Assembly: GCA_021776145.1 (NCBI GenBank) | Contig: JAJFGM010000210.1 | Span: forward strand, 1-13,914 | From: Kiloniellaceae bacterium | GTDB taxonomy: Bacteria; Pseudomonadota; Alphaproteobacteria; Kiloniellales; Kiloniellaceae | DNA: 13,914 bases | Direction: 5' to 3' | Shown: piece after piece, positions 1 to 7,103 of the stretch | How positions within the stretch are numbered: the stretch's first letter is position 1 | Layout of the letters: every line of letters starts with the position of its first letter | Position numbers and translations under genes: made by a program | The notes under the pieces: model-generated | Told to the model about the DNA's origin: nothing | Databases searched by the model: none | Seen by the model: the letters and a program-made list of their open reading frames with translations, nothing else

Positions 1-1995
1 GAGGCCCTGGCCGGGGTGGCCGCGGTCTCGGAAGCCGTGGCGCTGGAGGCCTTGAATCGCATCAAGGTCGAGGTCGAGGTCTTGCCGCACGCCATCGAGG
101 TCGCGGAGGCGGCGCATCCCGACGCCTTGCCGCTTTACGACCACTCGCCCCGCGTTTCCTTGCCGGACGAGGTCTCCTGCGGCGATATCGAAGCCGGTTT
201 TGCCACGGCCGATGTGATCGTCGAGAACGACTACCGGGTGCCGGTGCGCGAGCACGCGGCGATGGAGCCGGAGGCGGCACTGGCCTTTGAAGACGGCGGC
301 AAGCTGATCATCCGAACCGGCCTCTATCACGCCTTCGTGCAGGGCACCCAGTCGATCGCCAACAACCTGGCCATGGCGGTGGAGGACGTTCGCATCGTCT
401 GCCCGGCAATGGGCGGCAACTTCGGCACGCGCGGCGATACCCTGATCGCGGTGGCTGCCGGGCTGATGGCGAAAAAGACGGGTCGGCCGGTGCGCATGGT
501 CTTCACCCGTGCCGAATCGATCCTCGGTTCCTGCAAGGCGCCTTCGGTCGACATCCGCTATCGCACCGGGGCGACCAGGGACGGCCGCATCGTCGCGGTC
601 GACGTCGAGGTGATGCACGGCGCCGGCAGTTGGGCGCCCTTCCTGATCGACAAGACGACCAGGGGGGTCGAACTCTGCTTCTACGAGACGTTGGGTGCCC
701 TGCTGTCGCACGTGACCGGTCCCTACGAGATCGAAAACGTGCGGGCGCGGGCCTGGGACGTTCTGACCAATGGGCCGCGCTATGTGCCCTTGCGTGGCAC
801 CAACGCCAACTACCTGCCGCTTGCCTACGAGTCGCAGGTCGACCTTATCGCCGAGAAGCTGGGGATGAGCCCCATCGATGTGCGCCTCAAGAACGCCATG
901 CGCCCGGGCGCGCGCACCCACTTCGGCCAGACGCTCACCGAGAGTGTCTCGATGGTCCAGGAACTGGAGCTGCTGCGGCCGCACTACGAAGCGGCGCAGG
1001 CACGCCTGGAGCGGCGGCGCAGCGATGCCGAGGGAGACTGGCGGCCGGGGCTTGGCATGGGGGCGGGTTGGCGCAACATCGGCTATCTCAAGACCACCAT
1101 CTCGGCCGGCTGCAGGCTGGACCCCGACGGCAAGGTGCATGTCCTGGCCGGCACGGTCGAACAGGGCCAGGGCCCAACTACTCAATTCGCCCAGATCGCC
1201 GCCGACGCCGTCGGCGTCTCGATGCGCGACATGCGCGTCACCCTGGGCGATACCGAGGCCGCCCCCTATCCGGTTCCGACCTTCAGTTCCGTCTCGACCG
1301 TCGGCACCGGCAAGGCGGTGCTGATGGCGGCCGAAAAGCTGCGCCAAAAGCTCGTCGCGGTCGCCGCGGAGCTGTTGCAGAGCCAGCCCGAGGCCATCGC
1401 CATCGAGGGCGACCGCGCCTTTGTCGAGGCCGCCCCCGACCGGCATGTGACGCTGGCCGAAATGGCGGCGCATTTTCAAAGCAGCGGTCAAAGCAGCCTC
1501 TGCGAGGCGGCCCTGGATTGGAGCGGCGAGGCGCCGACGATCCTCTACGGCTACAACGCCGGCCTCATCGAGCTCGACGTCAACACCGAAACCGGTCAGG
1601 TCCGCCTGCTCACCCACGTCAACGTCACCGACCCCGGCACGCGGGTCAATCCGCTGGCGGTCGATGGACAGATCGATGGCGCGATCGCGTTCGGCATCGG
1701 CTTTGCCCTCAGCGAACGCTTCCACCCCGATAATCCCGCAACCCTGCTGGGCTACGGTCTGCCCTCGACCAAGGATATCCCGGTCGAGGTGACGCGGCTT
1801 TATGTCGAAGATCCGCTGGAACGCGGCCCCTTCGGCGCCAAGAGCATCGCCGAGCACCCGGGAATTTCGCCGATCCCGGCGATCATCAACGGTATCGCCA
1901 ACGCGACGGGCGTGCGCCTGCGCGATATCCCGGCGACCCCCGAAAGGGTCAAGACGGCCCTTCAGGAGGCGGCCCAAACGGCGAGCGGGGATTAG
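1..1995 (+). CDS. Molybdenum hydroxylase large subunit, xanthine dehydrogenase family (5' partial)
   Basis: The reading frame is open from base 1, so the start lies outside the window; 664 codons are visible against about 750-800 usual for the family, so roughly the first 100 residues are missing. It is the molybdopterin-cytosine-dinucleotide-binding subunit, which hydroxylates a C-H bond (often in an N-heterocycle or aldehyde) with water as oxygen source and normally works with FAD and 2Fe-2S subunits. Seen: a Mo-cofactor loop MGGNFGTRGD (coded near 409-438), the substrate-pocket segment LRGTNANY (near 790-813), a second cofactor loop VEQGQGPTTQF (near 1159-1188), and the C-terminal GAKSIAEHPG with the expected catalytic Glu at bases 1852-1854. 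There is no AYxCSFR loop of CO dehydrogenase. The family is clear; the substrate is unknown. The TRAP genes follow on the same strand. Partner subunits, if any, would have to lie upstream. Confidence 0.93.
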   Translation, partial: EALAGVAAVSEAVALEALNRIKVEVEVLPHAIEVAEAAHPDALPLYDHSPRVSLPDEVSCGDIEAGFATADVIVENDYRVPVREHAAMEPEAALAFEDGGKLIIRTGLYHAFVQGTQSIANNLAMAVEDVRIVCPAMGGNFGTRGDTLIAVAAGLMAKKTGRPVRMVFTRAESILGSCKAPSVDIRYRTGATRDGRIVAVDVEVMHGAGSWAPFLIDKTTRGVELCFYETLGALLSHVTGPYEIENVRARAWDVLTNGPRYVPLRGTNANYLPLAYESQVDLIAEKLGMSPIDVRLKNAMRPGARTHFGQTLTESVSMVQELELLRPHYEAAQARLERRRSDAEGDWRPGLGMGAGWRNIGYLKTTISAGCRLDPDGKVHVLAGTVEQGQGPTTQFAQIAADAVGVSMRDMRVTLGDTEAAPYPVPTFSSVSTVGTGKAVLMAAEKLRQKLVAVAAELLQSQPEAIAIEGDRAFVEAAPDRHVTLAEMAAHFQSSGQSSLCEAALDWSGEAPTILYGYNAGLIELDVNTETGQVRLLTHVNVTDPGTRVNPLAVDGQIDGAIAFGIGFALSERFHPDNPATLLGYGLPSTKDIPVEVTRLYVEDPLERGPFGAKSIAEHPGISPIPAIINGIANATGVRLRDIPATPERVKTALQEAAQTASGD

Positions 1996-2013
1996 CCGTG
2001 CAGCGCCGTCGCC

Positions 2014-2088
2014 AGCAAATCGGATACAAGCAAATCGGATACAAGCAAATCCGAAACAAGCAAATCGGAACCGAGCAAATCACAAACA
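2014..2088. repeat. Five tandem 15-bp repeats upstream of dctP
   Basis: Five consecutive units start at 2014, 2029, 2044, 2059 and 2074. The first two are identical (agcaaatcggataca); the others keep agcaaatc and vary in the second half (ccgaaaca, ggaaccg, acaaaca endings). The tract is AT-rich compared with the genes on both sides and ends 23 bases before the dctP start. The period is a multiple of three, so the tract stays open in the dctP frame and would encode a repeated Lys-Gln-Ile-Gly-Tyr, but the dctP start with a good ribosome site lies downstream of it. It could be a row of operator half-sites, a UP-like or mRNA leader element, or a slippage-prone microsatellite. Confidence 0.9.
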
Positions 2089-2100
2089 GCATGTTCAACA

Positions 2101-2107
2101 GGGAGGA
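2101..2107 (+). promoter_or_regulatory. Strong ribosome binding site of dctP
   Basis: The sequence gggagga sits 4 bases before ATG at 2112. It decides the start: the in-frame GTG at 1998 has no such site and would put the Tat signal more than 50 residues into the protein. Confidence 0.8.
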
Positions 2108-2111
2108 AATT

Positions 2112-3149
2112 ATGACGCGATACTCATCGAAGGGCGGCAAGGGACTCTCGCGCCGCCGGCTCTTGGCGTCCGCCGGGGCGGCCGCCGGCGTGGCGGCAAG
2201 CAGCCTATTCTTGGGCGGCAAGGCGCCGGCCCTGGCCGCCGGCAAACACAAACTCCGCTACATCGCCTTCATCAACCGCAAGACGGTTTGGGGCAAGCCC
2301 TACGACTTCCTCGCCGAAGAGGTGGATCGCTTATCGGGCGGTGAGTTGGAAATCGAGTACGCCGGCGGCTCCGACGTCATCGGCGGCTTCGATGCGCCCG
2401 AGGCCATCGCCAACGGCGTTTTCGACATGAGCCATTCGGCCAACTCCTATTTCGCCGGTGCCGTGCCCTCGTCGATCTCGCTGGCCAGCGGCAATGCCTC
2501 GGTCGATGAGCTGCGCGCTTCCGGGGCACTCGATGCCTATGCCGATATCGTCTTGCAGCAGCGCGGCGTGATGCTGCTGGGCGTGCCGCTCAGCGGTGTC
2601 GGCTACGTCTTCCAGGTGCGCGGCAGCCCCGGCGAGCTGTCCTATTTCAAGGGCAAGAAGATCCGCTCGATCCCGCTCTACGATCCGATCCTGCAGGCCC
2701 TCGGCGCGACACCGGTGACGACCTCGCCGGCGGAAGCCTACACGGCCATGGAACGCGGCGTCGTCGACGGTCTCGGTTGGCCGGACATTGGCCTTCTGGA
2801 TTTCAAGTTCTATGAACAGGCCAAGTTCATCATGATGCCGACCTTCTACCAGTTGCGCACGGCGACCCTGATCAATCCGAATTCCTTCAAGGGATTGCCG
2901 GAGCCGCTGCAGAACGTGTTGGTCGAGGCCTCGCGTTCGGCCGATGCCATCGGCGCGAAATGGGCGGGCGAGAAGCGCGACGCCGAACATGCCGAGATGG
3001 CCAAGGCCGGGGTCCAGTTCGTTTCCCTGTCGGACGCCGAGAGCAAGAGCTTCGTCGACCTGACCGAGGACAAGCTTTGGGCCAAGATCGCCGAGTTGGC
3101 GCCGGACGATTCGGCGCGGCTCAAACCCTTGTTCGACGCGGCCGGCTGA
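2112..3149 (+). CDS. dctP: TRAP transporter solute-binding protein, DctP family, Tat-exported
   Basis: A 345-residue periplasmic binding protein that captures a substrate, usually an organic acid, and delivers it to the DctQM membrane complex. The N-terminus has a twin-arginine signal: SRRRLLAS at residues 13-20, a hydrophobic stretch to about residue 34, and a likely cleavage after APALA near residue 42. The middle has the DctP-type segment GKKIRSIPLYDP, in which Arg185 matches the conserved carboxylate-binding Arg of the family, followed by LGATPVTTSPAEAYTAMERG and VDGLGWPD. The start at 2112 is chosen for its ribosome site and for the position of the signal. The repeat tract lies directly upstream and a hairpin downstream, before dctQ. 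The symbol is family level only. An Arg185 match suggests a carboxylate, but neither substrate nor sub-family can be told. Tat export implies cytoplasmic folding of the binding protein, which occurs in part of this family. Confidence 0.95.
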   Translation: MTRYSSKGGKGLSRRRLLASAGAAAGVAASSLFLGGKAPALAAGKHKLRYIAFINRKTVWGKPYDFLAEEVDRLSGGELEIEYAGGSDVIGGFDAPEAIANGVFDMSHSANSYFAGAVPSSISLASGNASVDELRASGALDAYADIVLQQRGVMLLGVPLSGVGYVFQVRGSPGELSYFKGKKIRSIPLYDPILQALGATPVTTSPAEAYTAMERGVVDGLGWPDIGLLDFKFYEQAKFIMMPTFYQLRTATLINPNSFKGLPEPLQNVLVEASRSADAIGAKWAGEKRDAEHAEMAKAGVQFVSLSDAESKSFVDLTEDKLWAKIAELAPDDSARLKPLFDAAG

Positions 3150-3173
3150 CGCCGCCGTTACTCTTGACGTGAC

Positions 3174-3215
3174 AGCGGGCCCGGTCTGCCTCTGGACTGG
3201 CAGGCCGGGCCCGCT
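3174..3215 (+). terminator. Long GC-rich hairpin between dctP and dctQ (terminator or attenuator)
   Basis: The arm at 3174-3190 (agcgggcccggtctgcc) pairs with 3199-3215 (ggcaggccgggcccgct): 17 pairs with one G-U, and an 8-base loop. It is followed by ttgctttatg, a weak U run. It lies 24 bases after the dctP stop. In TRAP and ABC operons such a hairpin commonly stabilises or terminates the binding-protein mRNA so that it exceeds the permease mRNA; partial read-through to dctQM is inferred. Confidence 0.75.
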
Positions 3216-3264
3216 TGCTTTATGTCATGGGAGTTTCAGGTGAGCATTCGGGGGGAAGGATCAC

Positions 3265-3840
3265 TTGGCTTTCGCGAAGGTCTATGGGGCGTTCGAGCGG
3301 CTCGCCGCCGTGCTTGCGGTCTTTGCCGCCGGCCTGATCCTGGCGATGGCCTTCTGGACCACCTATGACGTCTTGGCGCGCAAGTTCTTCGACGTAGCTT
3401 CGCCCTGGGCCTTCGATCTGTCGGAATACTCGCTGGTCTGGATCACCTTCCTGGGCGCGCCTTGGGTCCTGATGCAGGATCGCCACGTGCGTATCGAGAT
3501 TCTTACCGAGGCGCTGCCGGCACGACTTCAGCGCGGTCTTGGCCTGTTGGTCTGCCTTGTCGGAATTGCGACCTGCGCGATCGTGACCTGGCGCACCGGG
3601 ATCGCAGCGGTCGAGTATTTCGACCGCAACGTGATGATGCCGAGAATTTGGCGCATACCTCGGGTCTGGCCCTACTGCGCCGTTCCCATCGGCAGTGCCC
3701 TGCTGACCGCGGCCTTTGCCCTGCGGCTCGGCCTTTATCTGAAGGAGCCGGATCCGGAAGCGATCCTGCGTGCCAAGGCCTCGGCCGGCCAGTCGACCGG
3801 CCATGAGGACGAAGCCGCCAAATCCGCGCCGGGAGGCTAG
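3265..3840 (+). CDS. dctQ: TRAP transporter small membrane subunit, DctQ family
   Basis: A 191-residue inner-membrane protein, the small TRAP permease subunit that pairs with DctM. Four hydrophobic segments are visible at about residues 10-33, 50-70, 91-110 and 133-158. Between segments 2 and 3 is the family-typical stretch APWVLMQDRHVRIEIL, with the His-Val after a short polar loop. The start is the TTG at 3265, preceded at 3252-3260 by ggggaagga; an in-frame TGA at 3241 rules out a longer protein, and no ATG or GTG in frame lies between. The charged C-terminal tail (from about residue 160) is predicted cytoplasmic. It ends 5 bases before dctM, so the two are almost surely co-transcribed and translationally linked. 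The symbol is family level; the substrate is unknown. Confidence 0.93.
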   Translation: MAFAKVYGAFERLAAVLAVFAAGLILAMAFWTTYDVLARKFFDVASPWAFDLSEYSLVWITFLGAPWVLMQDRHVRIEILTEALPARLQRGLGLLVCLVGIATCAIVTWRTGIAAVEYFDRNVMMPRIWRIPRVWPYCAVPIGSALLTAAFALRLGLYLKEPDPEAILRAKASAGQSTGHEDEAAKSAPGG

Positions 3841-3845
3841 GGACC

Positions 3846-5162
3846 GTGTCCTACGAATGGGTCTACGACCTGTCCTTCTTCTTCGGCCTCTTGATGCTGA
3901 TGATGCTGAGCGGCATGCCGGTCGCGATCGGCTTCCTGACCCTCAACATCGTCGGCCTCTATTTCTTCGTCGGCGGCATCGGCTCGCTGGCGCTCTTGGC
4001 GACCAGCACCTTTTCCTCGGTCGGCCAGTTCGCCCTGATTCCCATCCCGCTTTTCATCCTCATGGGCGAGCTCTTGATGCGGACCGGGCTGGCCTCCAAG
4101 ACGGTCGAGGCGGTGGATCACTGGATCGGCCGCATCCCCGGCCGGCTGTCTCTGTCCTCGGTCGGCGGCGGCACGCTGTTCGGCGCCCTGAGCGGCGCCA
4201 GTATGGCCTCGGTTGCCATGCTTGGCTCGACCCTTGTCCCGGAAATGGCCAAGCGCGGCTACAAGCCGGCCATGTCGGTCAGTTCCATTCTCGCCGGCGG
4301 CGGACTGGCGGTGCTGATTCCGCCCAGCGCCCTCGGGGTTCTGCTCGGCGCCTTGGCCAAGGTCTCGATCGCCCAACTGCTGATCGCCGGCATCCTGCCG
4401 GGGATCCTTCTCGCGGTCATGTATTTCGTCTATTTCGCCACACGCGCGGTACTGCAGCCGGAACTGGCGCCGCCCTACGAAGCCGCAGCGACGAGCCTTG
4501 GCGAAAAGCTCTTCGCACTCTTGACGGTGACGCCGCTGCTGAGCCTCATCGTCGTTGTCACGGGCTTCATCTTCCTGGGTATCGCGACGCCGTCGGAGTC
4601 CGCCGCCATGGGCGTGGTGGCGACCTTGGTTCTTGCGGCTTGCTACGGCCGGTTGACCTTCAAGGCCCTGCGCGAATCGCTGATGGCGGCAATGACGACG
4701 ACCTCGATGATGCTGCTGGTCATCGTCGGCTCGACCGGCTTCAGTCAGCTTCTGGCGGCGACCGGCGCGACCTCGGCGCTGGTCTCGACGGTGGGCGAGC
4801 TCGGTCTCGATCCGATCCTGACGGTCATTGTCATGCAGGTGATCGTCCTGGTCCTCGGCTGCTTCATCGACACCATTTCGATCATGCTGGTGTCGATCCC
4901 GGTCTTCATGCCGGTGATCAATGCCATCGGCCTCGACCCCATATGGTTCTGCATCCTTATCCTGGTGCAGCTCGAGTTGGCCGGCATCACGCCGCCCTTC
5001 GGCGTGCTGCTCTTTGTCATGAAGGGCGTGCAGCAGCACTTGAAGATGTCGGACATCTATGCAGCCGCCCTGCCCATCGTCCTCATTCAGATCACGCTGG
5101 TTGCGCTCTTGATGATATTTCCCGACATTGTCACCACCTTGCCGGAAATGCTGAAACGATAG
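3846..5162 (+). CDS. dctM: TRAP transporter large membrane subunit, DctM family
   Basis: A 438-residue polytopic membrane protein, the Na+-coupled transport channel of the TRAP system. It is hydrophobic throughout, consistent with about 12 membrane spans. DctM hallmarks are seen in order: GGGTLFGALSGASMASVAM (about residues 107-125), a glycine-rich run into LIPPSALGVLLGAL (about 155-168) followed by SIAQLLIAGILPG, and in the C-terminal half CFIDTISIMLVSIPVFMP and the GITPPFG motif (Thr382-Gly386). The length is normal for the family. The GTG start at 3846 follows ggaggc at 3831-3836, inside the end of dctQ. It ends 7 bases before the TetR gene. Which solute passes through cannot be told from the sequence; the Mo hydroxylase next to dctP suggests its substrate or a precursor. 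Confidence 0.95.
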   Translation: MSYEWVYDLSFFFGLLMLMMLSGMPVAIGFLTLNIVGLYFFVGGIGSLALLATSTFSSVGQFALIPIPLFILMGELLMRTGLASKTVEAVDHWIGRIPGRLSLSSVGGGTLFGALSGASMASVAMLGSTLVPEMAKRGYKPAMSVSSILAGGGLAVLIPPSALGVLLGALAKVSIAQLLIAGILPGILLAVMYFVYFATRAVLQPELAPPYEAAATSLGEKLFALLTVTPLLSLIVVVTGFIFLGIATPSESAAMGVVATLVLAACYGRLTFKALRESLMAAMTTTSMMLLVIVGSTGFSQLLAATGATSALVSTVGELGLDPILTVIVMQVIVLVLGCFIDTISIMLVSIPVFMPVINAIGLDPIWFCILILVQLELAGITPPFGVLLFVMKGVQQHLKMSDIYAAALPIVLIQITLVALLMIFPDIVTTLPEMLKR

Positions 5163-5169
5163 ATCGCCG

Positions 5170-5829
5170 ATGCCCGAAACCATGGCCCTGGAAGCACAAA
5201 AAACGAAAATCAAGCGGGATCCCGCCGGGACCAAGGAACGCATACTGCGTGCCAGCCTGGTGGAGTTTGGCAGCAAGGGCTACGGTGGCGCGCGAACGGC
5301 CGGTATCGCCAAGCGGGCGCGCTGCAATATCCGTATGCTCTATCACTATTTCGGCAGCAAGGAGGATCTCTATATCGCCTGCCTGGAACGGGTCTATTCA
5401 CACATCCGCGCCGAGGAGCGGACCCTCAGGCTGTTGCAATTGGAACCACGCGCGGCCATCGAACAGCTCGTTTGCTTCACCTTCGATCACATGCACCGCA
5501 ACCCGGATTTCGTGCACATCGCCGGTGTCGAGAACACCCAGCGCGGTCGCTTCATCAAGAAACTGCCGCTGCTCGCCAACGCCGCCGGTGAACTGATCGA
5601 AACCATCCGCGAGATCCTCCGGCGCGGCGCCAAGGAGAGAAGTCTGCGCGGCGACATCGACGCCTTCCAGCTCTATCTCTCGATTCTTTCGCTCAGCTAC
5701 CTGCACCTCTCCAACCGCTATACGCTGTCGGTGACCTATGGCCGCGACATGGCGGAGTCGGACTGGCTCGACGAGCGCCGCCGGCATGTCTGCGACATGG
5801 TGCTTTCCTATGTCCGGGCGACGGACTGA
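5170..5829 (+). CDS. TetR/AcrR family transcriptional regulator, RutR-like layout
   Basis: A 219-residue dimeric repressor type. The N-terminal DNA-binding domain spans about residues 18-70: TKERILRASLVEFGSKGY, then the helix-turn-helix TAGIAKRARCNIRMLYHYF, closed by the family signature GSKEDLY. The usual Ala-Gly before the recognition helix reads Ala-Arg here. The C-terminal ligand domain (HMHRNPDFVHI, then LSLSYLHLSNRYTLS) resembles the group containing RutR (pyrimidine and purine response) and NicS (nicotinate); that link is from memory of the families, not a search. Start: ATG at 5170 overlaps no strong ribosome site; ATG at 5182 is an alternative, and coupling to dctM 7 bases upstream is likely. 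Its place inside the transporter operon suggests that it senses the transported compound and controls this block, possibly through sites near 2014-2088. Confidence 0.9.
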   Translation: MPETMALEAQKTKIKRDPAGTKERILRASLVEFGSKGYGGARTAGIAKRARCNIRMLYHYFGSKEDLYIACLERVYSHIRAEERTLRLLQLEPRAAIEQLVCFTFDHMHRNPDFVHIAGVENTQRGRFIKKLPLLANAAGELIETIREILRRGAKERSLRGDIDAFQLYLSILSLSYLHLSNRYTLSVTYGRDMAESDWLDERRRHVCDMVLSYVRATD

Positions 5830-5834
5830 AGGCC

Positions 5835-7097
5835 TTGCACAGGGATAGGGCCTATTTCCTGCTGCTGAACATCGGACACTTCCTCGACCATTTGTGCACC
5901 TTGATTTTCGCGACGGTCGCGGCCCTGGCGCTGCACCGCGAGTGGGGTGTCGGCTATGCCGAGCTTCTGGTCTATGCGACGCCTGGTTTTTTCGCTTTCG
6001 GATTTTGTTCGCTGCCCGCGGGTTGGCTTGCCGACAAGTGGAGTCGCGACGGCATGATGTCGGTGTTTTTCATCGGCATCGGTCTGGCTTCGATTGTCAC
6101 GGGGTTCGCCGCGACACCCCTGCAGATCGGCGTCGGCCTCTTCGCGATCGGCATGTTCGCGGCGATCTACCATCCCGTCGGTCTCGCCATCGTCACCATG
6201 AAATGGCGCAATACGGGCATGCGCATCGCCGCCAACGGGGTCTGGGGCAACCTGGGCGTCGCTTGCGCGGCCTTGATCACCGGATACCTGATCGATCACG
6301 GCGGCTGGCGCATGGCGTTCGTGCTGCCTGGCATTTTCTCCATCGTCATGGGGCTGGCCTACATGGCGCTGCGCTGGGAAAGCATCGGCGCCGACCGAAC
6401 GGCGCCGAAATCGCCGCCCGGAGGTGTCGACGCGCAGGTCGCCTCGGCGCGGCGGGCGCTGCTGATCCGTGTCTCGGCCATCGTCTTCCTGACGACGGCC
6501 GTCGCCTCGATCATTTTCCAATCCACCACCTTCGCCCTGCCGAAGATTTTCGACGACCGCCTGCAGGGTCTCGCCGCCCAGCTGTCCACCTGGGTCGACA
6601 CTACGGCCCAACCCGGTCGGGAAGATGTGGCAACCATGGTCGGTTCGCTTGCCTTCATGGTCTTCGCCGTGGCCTCGCTGGCCCAACTCGTCGTGGGCAG
6701 CCTGCTCGACCGTTACGGCCCGCGGCCCGTGTTCATGGGCGTGGCGACGATACAGTTGATCTTCTTTTCGCTGATGCCCGGGTTGACCGACGGATGGGCG
6801 CTGCTGGTGGCGCTGGGTTTCATGCTCGGAGCCTTCGGCCAGATTCCGATCAATGACTATATGATCGGCAAGATGGCCAGCGGTGCTTTTCGCGCGCGCA
6901 TCTACGGCATTCGCTACGTCGTCGCCTTCTCGGTGCTCGCCGCGACCCTGCCGCTGATCGCCTTCGTCTATGACACCTGGGGCTTCGACACCCTGTTCCG
7001 CATCCTCGCGGGCGCCGCCCTGGTGATCCTGATTGCCGTCGCCATCCTGCCACGACGGCTACCGACCCCGGAGACCACGGAGGTCGCGGCGGAGTAA
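5835..7097 (+). CDS. MFS transporter, substrate unknown
   Basis: A 420-residue major facilitator protein with about 12 membrane spans. The loop between spans 2 and 3 carries the MFS motif-A pattern GWLADKWSRDGMM, and the second half repeats a shortened form after SLLDRYGPRP. The segment FAIGMFAAIYHPVGLAIV matches an MFS sub-group that includes sugar-phosphate and fosmidomycin-exporter-like proteins, but I cannot assign a substrate. The central loop between the two six-helix halves is at about residues 185-210. The proposed start is TTG at 5835, 5 bases after the TetR stop; a short aagg at 5829-5832 is very close to it, so the start is uncertain, although the protein begins correctly just before span 1. 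It is probably the last gene of the + strand operon: the next gene converges with only 6 bases between stops and no terminator is visible there. Confidence 0.9.
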   Translation: MHRDRAYFLLLNIGHFLDHLCTLIFATVAALALHREWGVGYAELLVYATPGFFAFGFCSLPAGWLADKWSRDGMMSVFFIGIGLASIVTGFAATPLQIGVGLFAIGMFAAIYHPVGLAIVTMKWRNTGMRIAANGVWGNLGVACAALITGYLIDHGGWRMAFVLPGIFSIVMGLAYMALRWESIGADRTAPKSPPGGVDAQVASARRALLIRVSAIVFLTTAVASIIFQSTTFALPKIFDDRLQGLAAQLSTWVDTTAQPGREDVATMVGSLAFMVFAVASLAQLVVGSLLDRYGPRPVFMGVATIQLIFFSLMPGLTDGWALLVALGFMLGAFGQIPINDYMIGKMASGAFRARIYGIRYVVAFSVLAATLPLIAFVYDTWGFDTLFRILAGAALVILIAVAILPRRLPTPETTEVAAE

Positions 7098-7103
7098 CCG
7101 GGA

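Noticed and set aside
2014..2088. CRISPR array
   Set aside because: Units are 15 bases, directly adjacent and without spacers.
1998..2111. N-terminal extension of dctP starting at GTG 1998 with a KQIGY-type repeat
   Set aside because: The ATG at 2112 has a strong ribosome site and puts the Tat signal at the normal place; the extension would bury it.
3837..5276. Long open frame of 479 codons on the - strand across dctM
   Set aside because: It lies fully antisense to a clear DctM protein, is very rich in His, Arg, Asp and Gln as GC-rich shadows are, and has no recognisable motif.
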